In this document: piece after piece, positions 23,301 to 32,886 of the stretch
Layout of the letters: each line of letters opens with the position of its first letter
Numbering within the stretch: the stretch's first letter is position 1
Origin: Phallusia mammillata
Taxonomy: Eukaryota; Chordata; Ascidiacea; Phlebobranchia; Ascidiidae
Length of the DNA stretch: 64,000 bases
Reading direction: 5' to 3'
Assembly: GCA_003260075.1 (NCBI GenBank)
Contig: QLIY01000048.1
Location: 62,001 to 126,000 of the forward strand
Program-made: the position numbers and the translations under genes
The notes under the pieces: generated by a model
Told to the model about the DNA's origin: nothing
The model's input: the letters and a program-made list of their open reading frames with translations, nothing else
Database searches by the model: none

Positions 23301-26300
23301 AACTTCTCAGGGACAACAACCCAAAACAACCAGGTAAGGAAAAAAATATTTATACCTGGTGGCAAAGTACTTTGCATGTGTGTTTATATTTCTTCGTCTT
23401 ATCAAGGAACAAAGATTAAACAATTAAGCCACAAACCCACTGCAAAGTTTAATGTGAAGTTGGATGAAGCAGTAAGTAATAAATACCGTTACAATATGTT
23501 TACATATACTTGTTTTCGAGATCTATTTTTTTAATTATACTGTTTGAAGTTATTTGATACATCAATTTTGTTTGAAGCAGGCCTCGTTGGTTTTATTAGA
23601 GAAGTTTGAATGTTGCACCAATCTTATTTATTTCTGAGTTCTTATTTCACTTTTTCAGTTGAAAGTTGTTACTGGGTTTGTGGAGAAATTCAATTTGAAC
23701 GAGGATCAAGCGTCGATTCTTTGTTCAGCAGCTGAAATGTTGTTGGACAAAAACAACTCAATTTCACCGTTGCTCGTTATCGATGGTAAGTAATGCATTG
23801 CTCTTAACGTAACTTGGTTAACCGAAAAATGTACTGTTGATCCGATAATTCCGTTTTTGTTGTTCAACTTCACTTCAAAGGGTTTTTGAATGTTTTAAAC
23901 ACGAACATTTTTTTGCACTTTAGGCGTTGTAGGCTCGGGGAAAACTTTTCTGCTAGCTATCGTGGCGCTTCTTGTATTTGAATTGCTCTCGACCAATGAG
24001 AACGTAGCTGACGACGAATCTGGCGAGGTGATTGGCCGAAAGCGGAAAATTCAAAGAAAGTGGAAAATATTGATTACGTCAGAATTAGATTCAGTGGTAA
24101 GTTCGGAAATACGTCACGTCGACTGCCACGTAATAGATAGTGACGTAGGCTAAACCTCAACGAGATATTTAATTTTTGCTTTACGTCGTGGTTATTGTCG
24201 TCAAGGTATTCCAGCATTTCGTGTAGTCTGGCTTTTTATTTTTTGATTATGTCACAACTTATGACGAAAGTTAACATGAGAATGCCGTTTTATGACGTAT
24301 AGTTTATCACATTAGACCAGGGGCGTGCAACTTCTCCAGTCGGCGGGCCTGATATGGGAAAATGAAGTACTTGGCGGGCCGGATTCCTGAATCGATACAT
24401 TTATCGTGTATTCATCCAGTGATTTAAAATGGATTTTTGACCACCTAAACCAAATACAATCGGGGGGGGGGAAGGAAACCGTGAAAGCAGGCCCCATACA
24501 AGGTTGGCAGTTATGTCGTAACAATGGACGTAAGGTACAATGGTAACAAAGGCGGATTTTTTGTTATTCGGGAGCGTCACTGTCCGTTACAACTGGAATT
24601 AATTTGACGTAGTAAGCAAGTATAGTGGGGGATTGCGACAGACTGTGGCCGTGGGTCACATTATCAGGTAAGACCGGAAACTGCCTGCGGGCCGCTCAAA
24701 ATCCCGTCGCGGGCCGTATGTTGCCCGCCCCTGCATTAGACCGCCAGCAACTTAATTTCAAAGTGTATACGGCCACAGTTCCAAACTGTATTGATCGCAA
24801 TAAACTATTTTACATAACATTCCAGGTACATTTTTTATTGCATTCTTTTTAATTTCAAAGCTTCGATTTCGACAAAACGACGTCGTGAATTTAATTAAAT
24901 GCACGGAGCAAAAAGTAAACTCACAAAATCGCTAGGGAGCAATAGGTTGTAATATAGAGTTTAACTTACAACTCGACAATCATCAATGGTTTTTTTTTCA
25001 CAAAGGTGGATCAAATAATCCTGAAACTGGTGCAACTTGGGTTTTCGAACGTAGTAAGAGTTGGTGACTTGAACAAAATTAATAGAAAGTTGCTTCCACA
25101 CTCTGTTCACATCAGAGGAGGATCGGACGAACATGTTAAAAAGTTGAAGGTTTGTTTCGCTTTTTCACTGTAAACATTTATAGCAGGGGTGGCCAACTTG
25201 CCAGTCGTTAAGATCGACGAAAATTTTCTTAATTGTACGCGATCGACTGATCAGTCGTAATTTAGGCTGACACTAACACAAAGCAATAACGCAAATTTTT
25301 TCATGCGATTTGCTTGACAATTGCCACATATTTATGGTCATGAGTTTTGTTGGCAAGCATCACCTAGTTATTACAACAATAAAACGTCGCATATGCACAC
25401 AATTTTTATCAAAGTAGTCAGTGGGAACTTTTAAATCTCCCCAATCAATAGCAACAGCTTCGTTAAAGCAAACACTCAAGTTGTGACGACAAACATTGTA
25501 GTTGTTACGACATAATTTGGTGCCAAAATAACAATTGTTACGCAACAAAGAAAGTGACAATTACTTAGGTATTGTCTTATTACACATGTGTGCGTTGTTT
25601 CAAAATGACAGAAGTGCTGTTTTATAATATTTAATTTGTTTTTCAATTAATAAGCGTTTGATTAGTTGTGGAGAATTTAGTGGCGATCGACCAGTCAAAA
25701 GCAGGCGATCGACGTGTTGGCCACACCTGATTTATAGCATGAATCTACTAATGGCCTGGATAGTTTACAATTGTAGTTTCGAATTATATTTTTACCAAAA
25801 AACGTTGGTCTAAAACTTTTCTTTTCTTGTGTTTTGTTTATCTTCTTTTCATCTCGCAGCTGATGTTGCGACAAGGAGCTGAATCAGACCCAGAAAGACA
25901 GTGAGTGTCAAATAATATACATAAATTTGTTCAGGTGGAAACTAGGAAATCAATTATGCGTTAGTTTTGATTTCTGATCACACAGTAATAAACACTTTTT
26001 TCCGCTTCTTACTATTTATTTTTTGAACTGTTTATTATTATTTGTAAACTAAATATTGTTGACAAAATTATTTTTAACAGTTACATTCGAAAAAGTTTGG
26101 AGTTGGCGCTCTCTGGTGGCGCCAAGCGGTTACTGCACAACGCTTTTGTGGTGGGCGCAACTTGTCGCGACGCTCTTGCCTCCTCCATCGGATATTACAA
26201 ATTTCCTGTGCGTTAAATTACCATATCTTTGGTTTAATATACGTTCTAACGAGTATGTTTGTTGTTAGGTCATAATCATTGATGACGCTTCAATGATTTC

Positions 26301-28859
26301 GGAACCAATGGCACTTTCAACTTTGACCCGATATACGAGAAACTTCTCATAGCAGGGGATTCCCGGATGTCGGTGATAAATAACAACGCCGTACAGCGGT
26401 CGTTATTTCAAAGGTAGATTTTCGTGTACTATCGTGGCTTTATGTTACAGTGCAAAACATGCAAAAAATCACTTTAAGATAAATTTTAAATAAATAAATG
26501 TGATAGAAATTTCTCCAGCGGTTTCCCAAAATTTGGACTTGCAACTTCAACTACAGTTTTTGGTATTTAAATGAAACACTTGCGGTCTCTTAAAACTACT
26601 TAGCGGTCACCCAAACCAAACCTTAAATAAAAACCTGTTTGTATGTGCAAGAATTTTTTTAATAATATGCTTTTAAATTCATGTTTGTTCACGTTTGGGC
26701 ATGAAGTATTCATTTGTTTCAAATTTTTCGATTTTTTAGGCTATTAGATTTAGGAAATGACGTTTTTCACCTCAACACTCACTACCGCTGTCATCCACAC
26801 GTGGTGGCGCTGCTCAACCATGTGGTTTATGACGACACAATAATTGAAATGTCATCAAATGTAAAGAGTTTGGTTCCCAGCTTGCCTGGTGTTTGCTTTT
26901 GTGACGTCATAGGTGAGATAAAGGATGTGCGGGTAAAATATTGAGATCCCATTAACTAATGAATTTGTAAATGAGATTATGTTGTTTTGTGGAAGTTTTG
27001 TTTTAGAGTTATTGCAACTACATCATCTCTATATTTTAATTTGCCACGGTTTGAAAGGGAATGAAGTTGCATCTGCGAAACTATAATTTCTTTACCGACT
27101 CACTCAAACGTCAAGCATCTGCTATAAAACTGTATATTTTTAAATCTTTTCCTATTTTGACAAAAAAGTCCGATATAACATAAAAAAAACATCATCACAA
27201 CGCTTTAAACAATTTCTAGGAAAAGAAGAAAATTCCAGCGTTGGCTTTATAAATCCTGACCAAGCGAAATTCTGCGCCGATATTGCTAAACTTTTGCTTA
27301 GTCATGGTGTGCCGGGTACCAGCGTCGCTGTCATGACAACGCATGACGAACAAGTTTCAGCGATTACATCAGCAATGCAGAATATCGAGTTAGTATGAGT
27401 AAACTTTTTACTTTTCTATTTGAATAAGTTAACTATTTTTGTCTTTGCAAATCAGGTTCTACGATTTAAGCGACGTCAACTGTATCAAAGTAGGGACTCT
27501 CCCAACATTTGCAGCCGCCGAATTCGATGTCGTCATAATATCTTGTGTTCAAAATTCCGCTTCAGTTAACGATCACTCAACAAAGTAGGGACTTCTAACA
27601 TGTTGTGTACTTTCTGTGAGTGACGTGTTTGTTGATGTAGTGACGTTATAAGGATGCTCACCCGAGCGCGAAGTCATGTGATCGTAGTGGCTAGCTTGCG
27701 CCACCTGGCGACCAACCCGTTATGGAGCAATGCGTTGGAATTTTGTAAAAAGCAAAACTACCAAGTGACGTCAACCTTTCTGTTCAGGTTTGTCACGTGA
27801 TTATTTTAAATTATCTGATTGGACGTTGGTATTAGGTGTCTGTTTTTGCTGCTGCTTTGCAGAAAACTTTTCCAGAAGAAAATCAATTCGGCTGCAAATC
27901 TTTGCAATGAAGTTCCATTGATCGCTGAACAAACTGACGTCCTCAAACACGTTTTTGTCACGTCAGAAAGTTCGGAGGACGATGATGCTGAGGAGGAATT
28001 TTTTAGTCAATTGAAACGGAAACCAATCGCACAACTTAGTGAAAGTGATGACGATTTGCCGGTGTTACGTCACAAACGACCGAAGTTGAATAATGACGTC
28101 ACTAAAAATGTCACTGAATCTCTGTATGATAACAACATTACTGATTCTGTAATAGACAATGTCACTGAAGATTCACATACTGTCGTTGGCAATGACCCTC
28201 GATCTCAACACGAGTTAAATGACCTTACAGTTAAAGATAGTCAGGAACATGATGATGTCATGACTGACGTTTTAAGTCTAAACCGTTATGATGCTATGGA
28301 CTATGGCATCACAAACGATAAAAAATGTGATGACATAAAGGATAATTACATCACAAATTATCAAAAAAGTGATGACATGATGGTTAACGACGTCACAAAT
28401 GATCAAAATCTTGATGACCTCATGAACAATGACGTTAATAATGGTAACAACCAGAATGATGATATGGTTCATGACGTCATAAATGATCAAAATAGTGGTG
28501 ATGGTGTTATAAGTAATAATGTCCCAAATCAGCAAAACAGTGGTGACGCGATGACTAATGACGTCACACATCAGCAAAACTTGGTCCAAGGTGTGGTTAG
28601 TGACGATGACATGGGAAATCACCTAGTCAGTAACGATGTCACAGATGTTGGCGTAAAACCAACGCAAAAAAGTAAACATCTGGCAGAATTTAATGCCGGT
28701 TCAATATTCACTATTACTGACTGTGATTTAACATTGGACAGTGATGACATCATCTGCCCATCTTTAAACAGTGACGTAAAAAAGTTGCAAGGTGACGTCG
28801 CAGGTGTTGATGACAATAATTTATTAATTGCCATGCCAGAGGTTTTACAGTCTACTTGA
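4426..28859 (+). CDS. ZGRF1: ZGRF1-like protein: ZGRF1 N-terminal domain, disordered middle, GRF zinc finger, C-terminal SF1 helicase
   Basis: ZGRF1 is known as a 5'-3' DNA helicase acting in recombination and crosslink repair. Exons in phase: 4426-4443, 4683-4823, 5280-5396, 5632-5796, 6319-6398, 6583-6685, 6855-6925, large exon 7365-12212, 12815-12896, 13237-13381, 13806-13994, 14731-14856, 15211-15374, 22176-22212, 22329-22413, 22715-22861, 23208-23333, 23407-23471, 23659-23785, 23924-24096, 25006-25149, 25860-25900, 26081-26207, 26269-26413, 26740-26912, 27220-27388, 27456-27584, 27653-27787 and 27863-28859. Start ATG 4426 (MKRKFK) joins VLYTHQKTKKQKVWQDG, the hallmark of the family's N-terminal domain. 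Unresolved points: the large exon reads to a stop at 12210-12212 with no clean splice to 12815; one allele of exon 13806-13994 is 2 nt short; exon 26269-26413 is 1 nt short. An antisense gene sits in the 15375-22175 intron. Confidence 0.85.
5805..6176. repeat. Allelic overlap in a ZGRF1 intron
   Basis: About 180 bp at 5805-5986 repeats at 5997-6176 with small indels and substitutions, split by 10 G (5987-5996). It is wholly intronic and does not affect the protein model. Confidence 0.75.
7365..12212 (+). CDS. ZGRF1: ZGRF1 large central exon, interrupted by six gap placeholders
   Basis: This single large exon encodes a long Ser/Asn/Asp/Glu-rich, low-complexity region, as expected for the poorly conserved middle of ZGRF1. 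The acceptor TTTTGCAG|G joins in phase from 6925. Six poly-G runs (8206-8216, 8322-8331, 9930-9941, 10959-10969, 11679-11688, 12036-12046) each flank repeated text, so the open frame at face value contains false duplications and false Gly-rich joins. The frame at 7228-10041 and the one at 10035-11714 are two pieces of one exon. Allelic copies in this exon differ at about 10 of 130 residues (for example FAFIHNQSIESS against VAFIHNQTIESS). The exon runs into TAA at 12210-12212 after NFDMRWF. This could be the true end of a short isoform or a sign that the real donor is hidden. Confidence 0.75.
12213..12627. repeat. Allelic overlap with an (ATTT)n length difference
   Basis: 12213-12420 repeats at 12431-12627 across a 10-G run (12421-12430). 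The first copy has a longer ATTT array than the second after the shared CTGATTT, so the two alleles differ in microsatellite length. The region follows the in-frame stop at 12212 and behaves like a 3' UTR or intron. Confidence 0.7.
13237..13381 (+). CDS. ZGRF1: ZGRF1 conserved exon upstream of the GRF finger
   Basis: Phase-0 exon with acceptor CTCACAG and donor G|GTACAA. It encodes IRKEIFFPSAADLE and FIPTSTASVPVSYESVDEYV, which resembles the conserved ZGRF1 block just before the zinc finger. Exon 12815-12896 (ending ISIPDSIQ) splices into it in phase. Together they show that a ZGRF1 transcript continues past the stop at 12212. Confidence 0.72.
13455..14440 (+). pseudogene. ZGRF1: Allelic copies of one ZGRF1 exon, one of them frameshifted
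   Basis: The exon preceding the GRF finger appears as a full copy (13806-13994) and a partial second copy (about 14241-14321), within overlaps split by G runs at 13700-13709, 14230-14239 and 14358-14368. The full copy lacks two bases near its 3' end and reads into TGA. The second copy ends GTNKLTDDE and splices in phase 0 into the finger exon. So at least one allele here is intact and the other is broken, or carries a sequencing error. Not a separate gene; flagged because the literal sequence is disrupted. Confidence 0.6.
14731..15374 (+). CDS. ZGRF1: ZGRF1 GRF-type zinc finger (two exons)
   Basis: Exon 14731-14856 encodes CEHEAPCKVARVRKEGPNTG followed by RLFYACRKGKRRCK. Exon 15211-15374 begins FFQWVDEA. 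Joined in phase 0 they give the complete GRF pattern: four zinc ligands in Cys-x-His/Cys-Cys-Cys arrangement, KEGPNxGRxFYxC, and the closing CKFFQW. GRF fingers bind single-stranded or structured DNA and also occur in TOP3A, APE2, NEIL3 and TTF2. I chose the acceptor at 15210 rather than the later CAG because it restores FFQW. Confidence 0.88.
16341..16346 (-). terminator. Polyadenylation signal of the nested antisense gene
   Basis: AATAAA on the minus strand about 50 nt past the TGA at 16395-16397. Confidence 0.6.
16395..21063 (-). CDS. Large intronless antisense gene nested in a ZGRF1 intron; unknown protein
   Basis: A minus-strand open frame starts at ATG 21063-21061 and, after collapsing two allelic overlaps (G runs 16870-16880 and 17289-17298), continues to TGA at 16397-16395, about 1,440 residues with no intron needed. 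An AATAAA on the minus strand at 16346-16341 supports the 3' end. The protein is rich in Lys, Ser, Thr, Glu and Gln and looks mostly disordered. Ordered-looking blocks are near the N-terminus (LKEIEDYLEFKYEPIPPRL) and in the last 250 residues (LQHKIEELRALRSIKRQPKA, then SILKELSGKSQVIQWSDKLG). It ends with a highly basic stretch and VVVVYTNGDGKHVRFKC. I do not recognise the family. The VYTNGD piece loosely recalls the start of a doublecortin motif, but this is too short to rely on. The lack of introns in an intron-rich neighbourhood suggests a retrocopy origin or an unusual single-exon gene. Confidence 0.72.
16700..17468. repeat. Two allelic overlaps within the nested antisense gene
   Basis: 16700-16869 matches 16881-17037 across an 11-G run, and about 17112-17288 matches 17299-17468 across a 10-G run. 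The copies differ mostly at synonymous positions, with a few changes (SVVKEPE against PVAKEPE). Mostly silent allelic variation supports a real, constrained coding sequence. Confidence 0.75.
21911..22120. mobile_element. hAT-type MITE (210 bp) in the large ZGRF1 intron
   Basis: Left end CAGTGTTTCTCAAAC and right end GTTTGAAAATCACTG are imperfect terminal inverted repeats. Flanking 8-mers CTTTATTC (21903-21910) and CTTTATAC (22121-22128) match at seven of eight bases, the target-site length expected for hAT elements. The interior is rich in GGGAGCCGCAAAA-like motifs and has no coding capacity. Confidence 0.78.
22176..28859 (+). CDS. ZGRF1: ZGRF1 C-terminal helicase half and acidic tail
   Basis: Sixteen exons hold phase except for one base missing near 26335. 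The region starts with the ZGRF1-specific block (ILKLSRMDQS, then VWILSCSLEL and IIQPIRGSIPIEW), followed by the SF1 core. Visible motifs: Walker A GVVGSGKTF (23924 on), motif II IIIDDASMISEP (26275 on; usually DE), motif III region LLIAGDSRMSVI (usually GDPKQLPP-like), motif IV HYRCHP (26788 on), motif V region VGTLPTFAAAE (usually DAFQGxE) and motif VI LTRARSHVIVV. An acidic insertion separates Walker A from motif Ia. The last exon, 27863-28859, adds a 330-residue tail with SESSEDDDAEEEFF and repeated NDVTNDQN-like units. Walker A and motif IV are kept while II, III and V deviate, so ATP binding may persist with altered unwinding. That is inference. Confidence 0.82.
24318..24733. mobile_element. 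hAT-type MITE (416 bp) in a ZGRF1 intron
   Basis: Ends CAGGGGCGTGCAAC and GTTGCCCGCCCCTG form near-perfect terminal inverted repeats. The 8-bp target-site duplication CATTAGAC at 24310-24317 and 24734-24741 is perfect. The interior repeats GCGGGCC motifs. A 10-G run at 24462-24471 lies inside, without an obvious flanking duplication, so the true length is uncertain. Confidence 0.88.
25184..25729. mobile_element. hAT-type MITE (546 bp) in the next ZGRF1 intron
   Basis: Ends CAGGGGTGGCCAAC and GTTGGCCACACCTG, with a perfect 8-bp target-site duplication ATTTATAG at 25176-25183 and 25730-25737. GATCGAC motifs recur near both ends. No gap run, so this copy is structurally reliable. Non-autonomous. 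Confidence 0.9.
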
Positions 28860-29102
28860 TGCACAAAGTTGTTTTTGTTTGTTGACGTTTTTTTCTCTTA
28901 TTGTTGCCAGCGCAAAGACACTAAATACATTTCAACCTTATCCAATCCTTCGCCACCCCACACACAGGTACTGGAATTCAAGCCAGAATGTTTCTCCACA
29001 ATTACGTCACTACCTCTACCAGATGCTAGTTTCCCACGCTGGATAGAAAACCCGTACTATATGTCTGCGAATATTACCTTTAACTGTTTGTAGTATAACA
29101 CC
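28860..29102. other. Short spacer between ZGRF1 and the serine protease gene
   Basis: Only 243 bp separate the ZGRF1 stop from the protease ATG on the same strand. It must hold the ZGRF1 3' UTR and the protease promoter. I see no canonical AATAAA and no clear TATA box. A CACACAGG run before 28970 could be a splice acceptor but leads into no supported exon. Confidence 0.4.
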
Positions 29103-31971
29103 ATGAAAATGCTACGTGCTTTGATTGCTGTGACAGTATTTGTTCAAGGTTAGTTGAACTTTAAAGTCTCCGATATATTTTATACTTTGTTTAAATTCGA
29201 CACTGTGTCATGCTTGGGCATATATTTTGAAAAGAAGGTTTGAAAGGGTTGTAGCAGTAGCGACCAAAAAATCATGACAGGGTGCTAGGGCAGATCGAGA
29301 GCACATTTTCTTGGTCTGTGCAGCAAGTGCAAACAGTAATATTCTTAACAATAAACACACAAAAGGGTCTTGGTATGGAAACTGTGAAGCGAGTATACCT
29401 TTTTATTTTATTTTGACATGCATGATCCTAACCTCGGGTTGCCAGAGGTTCGAAATCTCCCGGACATGTCCGGAATTCTGGCGTAAAATCTATGTCTGGA
29501 AATAATTTTCAAAAACACTCTCAATATCCAGAATTATATCGCCAAGTAGCTTAACCTCCAGTAGTTTTTACAATTATTTGATGGGGGACTAGAATGTTTA
29601 CATTATAACCGTTGTCTGTGCTAGTTTTAAAGTACAATGCACCATGCCGCGTTATTTATGCGACGACGCGTCTTGAAAGCTAACAGTATTCTGATAAACG
29701 AACCGAATCTTGTAAATTGTTCTGTTCTGTAACTCTATTAGAAACAAAAGTATAACCAATAAAGACTTCCAATTTCTGCAGTACCAAGTAGAAGTCAATA
29801 CATTGTTACGTTTCACACAACTTCTTATACAGTGTTGTGTGAGGAACGAATTATAGGAGGTGATGAAGCGGTTCCCCACTCTTCCCCACACATAGTTCAT
29901 CTCGATAACGCATCATCCTTTTACTGTGGCGGCTCTCTTATCAACGAACTGTGGATTCTTTCAGCAGCCCACTGCTACTTTGAGTGAGTGGAATGCACAA
30001 AATTACTTGTTGTAATATCTTTGGTGCTTGTTTGGCATGAAGTTTTCGTAATCATTCCGTTGTGGATTTAAACCGTCAACAGCAAGTCCTAAAGTGACAA
30101 TCACTGTTTGCATTTTTCAACTATAAGCAGAAGTCGGTAATTTAACGCTGCTTGTCAAAGTATACTGGTTACAGCAAAATTGCATTGACTTCGTGTGTCA
30201 ACAGTTTTGGTCGTGAAACAGTGGTTTGTGCGGCTGAGCGGATTGTTTTGCAACACCGCATTTTTTGTAATAAATTTTCAAAATGAATATTTCAGCCCTA
30301 TCTACTTCAACGTTGTACTTGGCGACCATATTACCGGATACTCTGAAGGTACGGAACAAGTAATTTCACCCTCAAAAGCTTTTAGTCACCCCCAGTACAA
30401 CACTGCAACTAAAGATTATGACGTCATGCTTATAAAGTTGTCTGTAAGTAAGATTTATTTTTGGCATTACGTTTTTTTTACCCAAACTGTCAATATTTGG
30501 TAATATGACTAAAAATTATTTCTGGCTAAAGACTGTTTTAAATAAAGCGCAATAAAGCAAAGTCGTGATAGAGATGCAATGTTTGGTATCAAGCTGGGAT
30601 AGGCTTTTCAGGCCGATTTGAGCTTGTGTCAGTCTCGTTTGTTCAGTTCTTTCACCAATTTTCGTGTTCGGACTCGTGCAAGACTCTTGTTTAAACGGGT
30701 GTCGAAATTTCCAGTAGGACTAAACTGGACACAATTTTGTCGTGATCTTTTGAGTTTTGACAGTGATATTTTGCATTCACAAGAGCAACTATTTTACGCA
30801 GCAAGCACCGGAATTAAATCAGTTCGTTCAACCGATCCAACTTCCAGACAAGTTTTACGAAGCCACCCCTGGAACTGAATGTTCAGTTTGTGGTTGGGGA
30901 AACACTGCTGTGCCGGGATGTAAGGTTTTGTTTGTGAAACACTGACGTGTCCAGGTGCCTTTGAGCATCGTTCACACTAATCAAGCTATCCCAATTCGCT
31001 TTAAAGGCCACTTATGCGTTTAAATAACGTTATACTCCTTTGAAGCTTCTTTGACAAGTTAGAAATTTGGCCGGAACCCGCTTTTCGTGACCGTGAACGA
31101 AGTTTTTTCGACTTGCTGTTGTTACAATCTTTGTTTGTTGTTATTTCCAGTAAGTTTAACTTTCTGTGTCCTTACAAAACATAACATACAGATCACTACC
31201 CAGCTGAGCTTCGTTGCGCAATGGCACCAGTTATCAGCAGAGCAGAATGTGACAGCTATTATTCCGGCCGTATTTCCGACACAATGATCTGCGTCGGATT
31301 CCAAGAGGGTCGCATCGACGCCTGTGACGTAAGTATGGCATGTGAGGTTACTAACATTCTGCTTGTGCAGAAGTCAACACTTGAAGAAGCTACTTGTTGT
31401 TGCATTAGCTAGAAACACAATTGTATCAGAAAAAAAAACAATATTTAATTGTTTATGTTTGAATAAACGACTGTCAGAACTCACACGTGATATAATTGAA
31501 TGTTTTTTTTTTTTTAAATTGTGTTGACCGATATGACACAAATGTATTATTTCTCTTACTTCCTAACCAGTTTAACAAAATTATTGTCGATAGTGAGACA
31601 AATTTTCTACAAGCCACTAACAGTTAAACCGGTGTCAATTAGGGTTGAAATAAAATATGTATCGAAAAATAAAAGTATGTTTTTCAAGCAAATGGATTGT
31701 CGTTCGGGATTAGTTCGATAATTTGTCAGCTTTATTGCCTCGTTGTTATGTCTTTAACAAACACGTTTAATATAAACGACTTGTATATTATAGTCTAATT
31801 TTAACTCTAATATCTGTTTAGGGAGATTCCGGGGGCCCAGTCGTGTGCGATGGTGTTTTGGCTGGAGTCGTATCGTGGGGCTTTGGGTGCGCGTACCCCA
31901 ATTTCCCGGGGGTCAATGCGAAGGTCTCATCCGCTCTAGACTGGATTCAAACAACAGTCACCTACAACTGA
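29103..31971 (+). CDS. Secreted trypsin-like serine protease (family S1)
   Basis: Six exons hold phase to a 266-residue product: 29103-29148, 29782-29983, 30296-30443, 30802-30919, 31192-31328 and 31822-31971 (stop TGA 31969-31971). The N-terminus [15 protein letters not shown] is a signal peptide. A short propeptide ends at ER before IIGGDEA, the zymogen cleavage site. The triad is complete: His in LSAAHC, Asp in DYDVMLIKL, Ser in GDSGGPV. The residue six before that Ser is Asp (DACDGDSGG), predicting cleavage after Arg or Lys, and the SWG segment after it is kept. There is no regulatory domain, so it resembles digestive or immune trypsins. The donor at 30920 (T|GTAAGG) was preferred over one 5 nt later because it restores YPAELRC in frame. 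Confidence 0.9.
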
Positions 31972-32040
31972 TGACGTCATTGATTTTTTTGTCATAATGT
32001 TGGATCAAATTTTCATTGTTTTGTTGTGGTTCTATAGACT

Positions 32041-32290
32041 AATTCGTTTTTTTCAAGTATCGGATTGTCACATATTCAACGGTGTCAGTAATGTAATGTT
32101 CTGCCTTACAGTAGGGGGGGGGGCAATTCGTTTTTTTTTCAAGTATCGGATACTTTGAAGTTTAATGCTTGCAATAATACAAGTAAATAAACGAGGTGTT
32201 GTAGAGACGGGGGGGGGGCGGATACTTTGAACTTTAATGCTTGCAATAATACAAGTAAATAAACGAGGTGTTGTAGAGACTAAATGTGGT
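32041..32290. repeat. Three-piece allelic overlap downstream of the protease gene
   Basis: AATTCGTTTTTTTCAAGTAT appears at about 32040 and 32125, and GGATACTTTGAA or its variant GCGGATACTTTGAACTTTA recurs after the second G run. Two 10-G placeholders join three overlapping contig pieces. Confidence 0.7.
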
Positions 32291-32310
32291 TTAATTTGAA
32301 TGTATAAGCC

Positions 32311-32400
32311 AGTGGTTCTCAACTCGTTACAGGCCATGGACCACCATTTCAATTAAATGAATATCGTGGACCAGTATTTTGTCAAGCAAGGACAAAGCAA
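32311..32400. mobile_element. Left end of a hAT-type element, truncated
   Basis: CAGTGGTTCTCAACTCG followed by GGCCATGGACCACC and CGTGGACCAG resembles the left end of common hAT MITEs. No matching right end (GTTGAGAACCACTG) was found in the following 700 bp, so boundary and length are unknown. Confidence 0.5.
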
Positions 32401-32752
32401 GCATGCCTTCAGCGAACCGGGCAGATTGCCTTCTTTCGTTTAGTCTCGTCTTATGTGGCATATTTCCATGGAGTCAAACAAACTCAACTTAGGCGATTTA
32501 GCGTAATAGCATTAGTCGTAAATAGTGTAATAGCACCAGTTATTGTCGTAAATAGCGTACATCCCAAATGCCTATTTCGTGGTAACTAATTTTCTGCTGA
32601 CAAACAATAAACTTAATACAAAGCCTTCCAAAGTAAAACGTTCCCTTGTGTTCGTGTTTTTCCGAAGCAAATTGCGACGTAATAAGATAAAACGAACCCG
32701 CCTAACTTGATTATGACGCGAATCACTTGTTTACGTGGCACTGAAGCGGCGT

Positions 32753-32886
32753 GGGCCTCTTTCCTTAGAACTACGACCCTGCTCTTAATGGCTTTAAACC
32801 AACGTCAACTTAAAACGCTTTATCGGGTAAGGGTTGTTGTTGTAGAAGTTGGCACAAACGGGTCGTAGTTCTAAGGAAAGAGGCCC
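32753..32886. repeat. Perfect 27-bp inverted repeat with an 80-nt loop
   Basis: 32753-32779 (starting GGGCCTCTTTCC) is the exact reverse complement of 32860-32886 (ending GGAAAGAGGCCC). The arms could form a strong hairpin in single-stranded DNA or RNA. There are no poly-G neighbours, so it is unlikely to be an assembly artefact. It may be the core of a fold-back transposable element. Confidence 0.85.

Noticed and set aside
29437..29590. CAGAGGTTCGAAATCTCCCGGA with a nearby CCGGACATGTCCGG palindrome
   Set aside because: It resembles a MITE end or tRNA B-box, but neither paired termini nor a tRNA fold could be shown.
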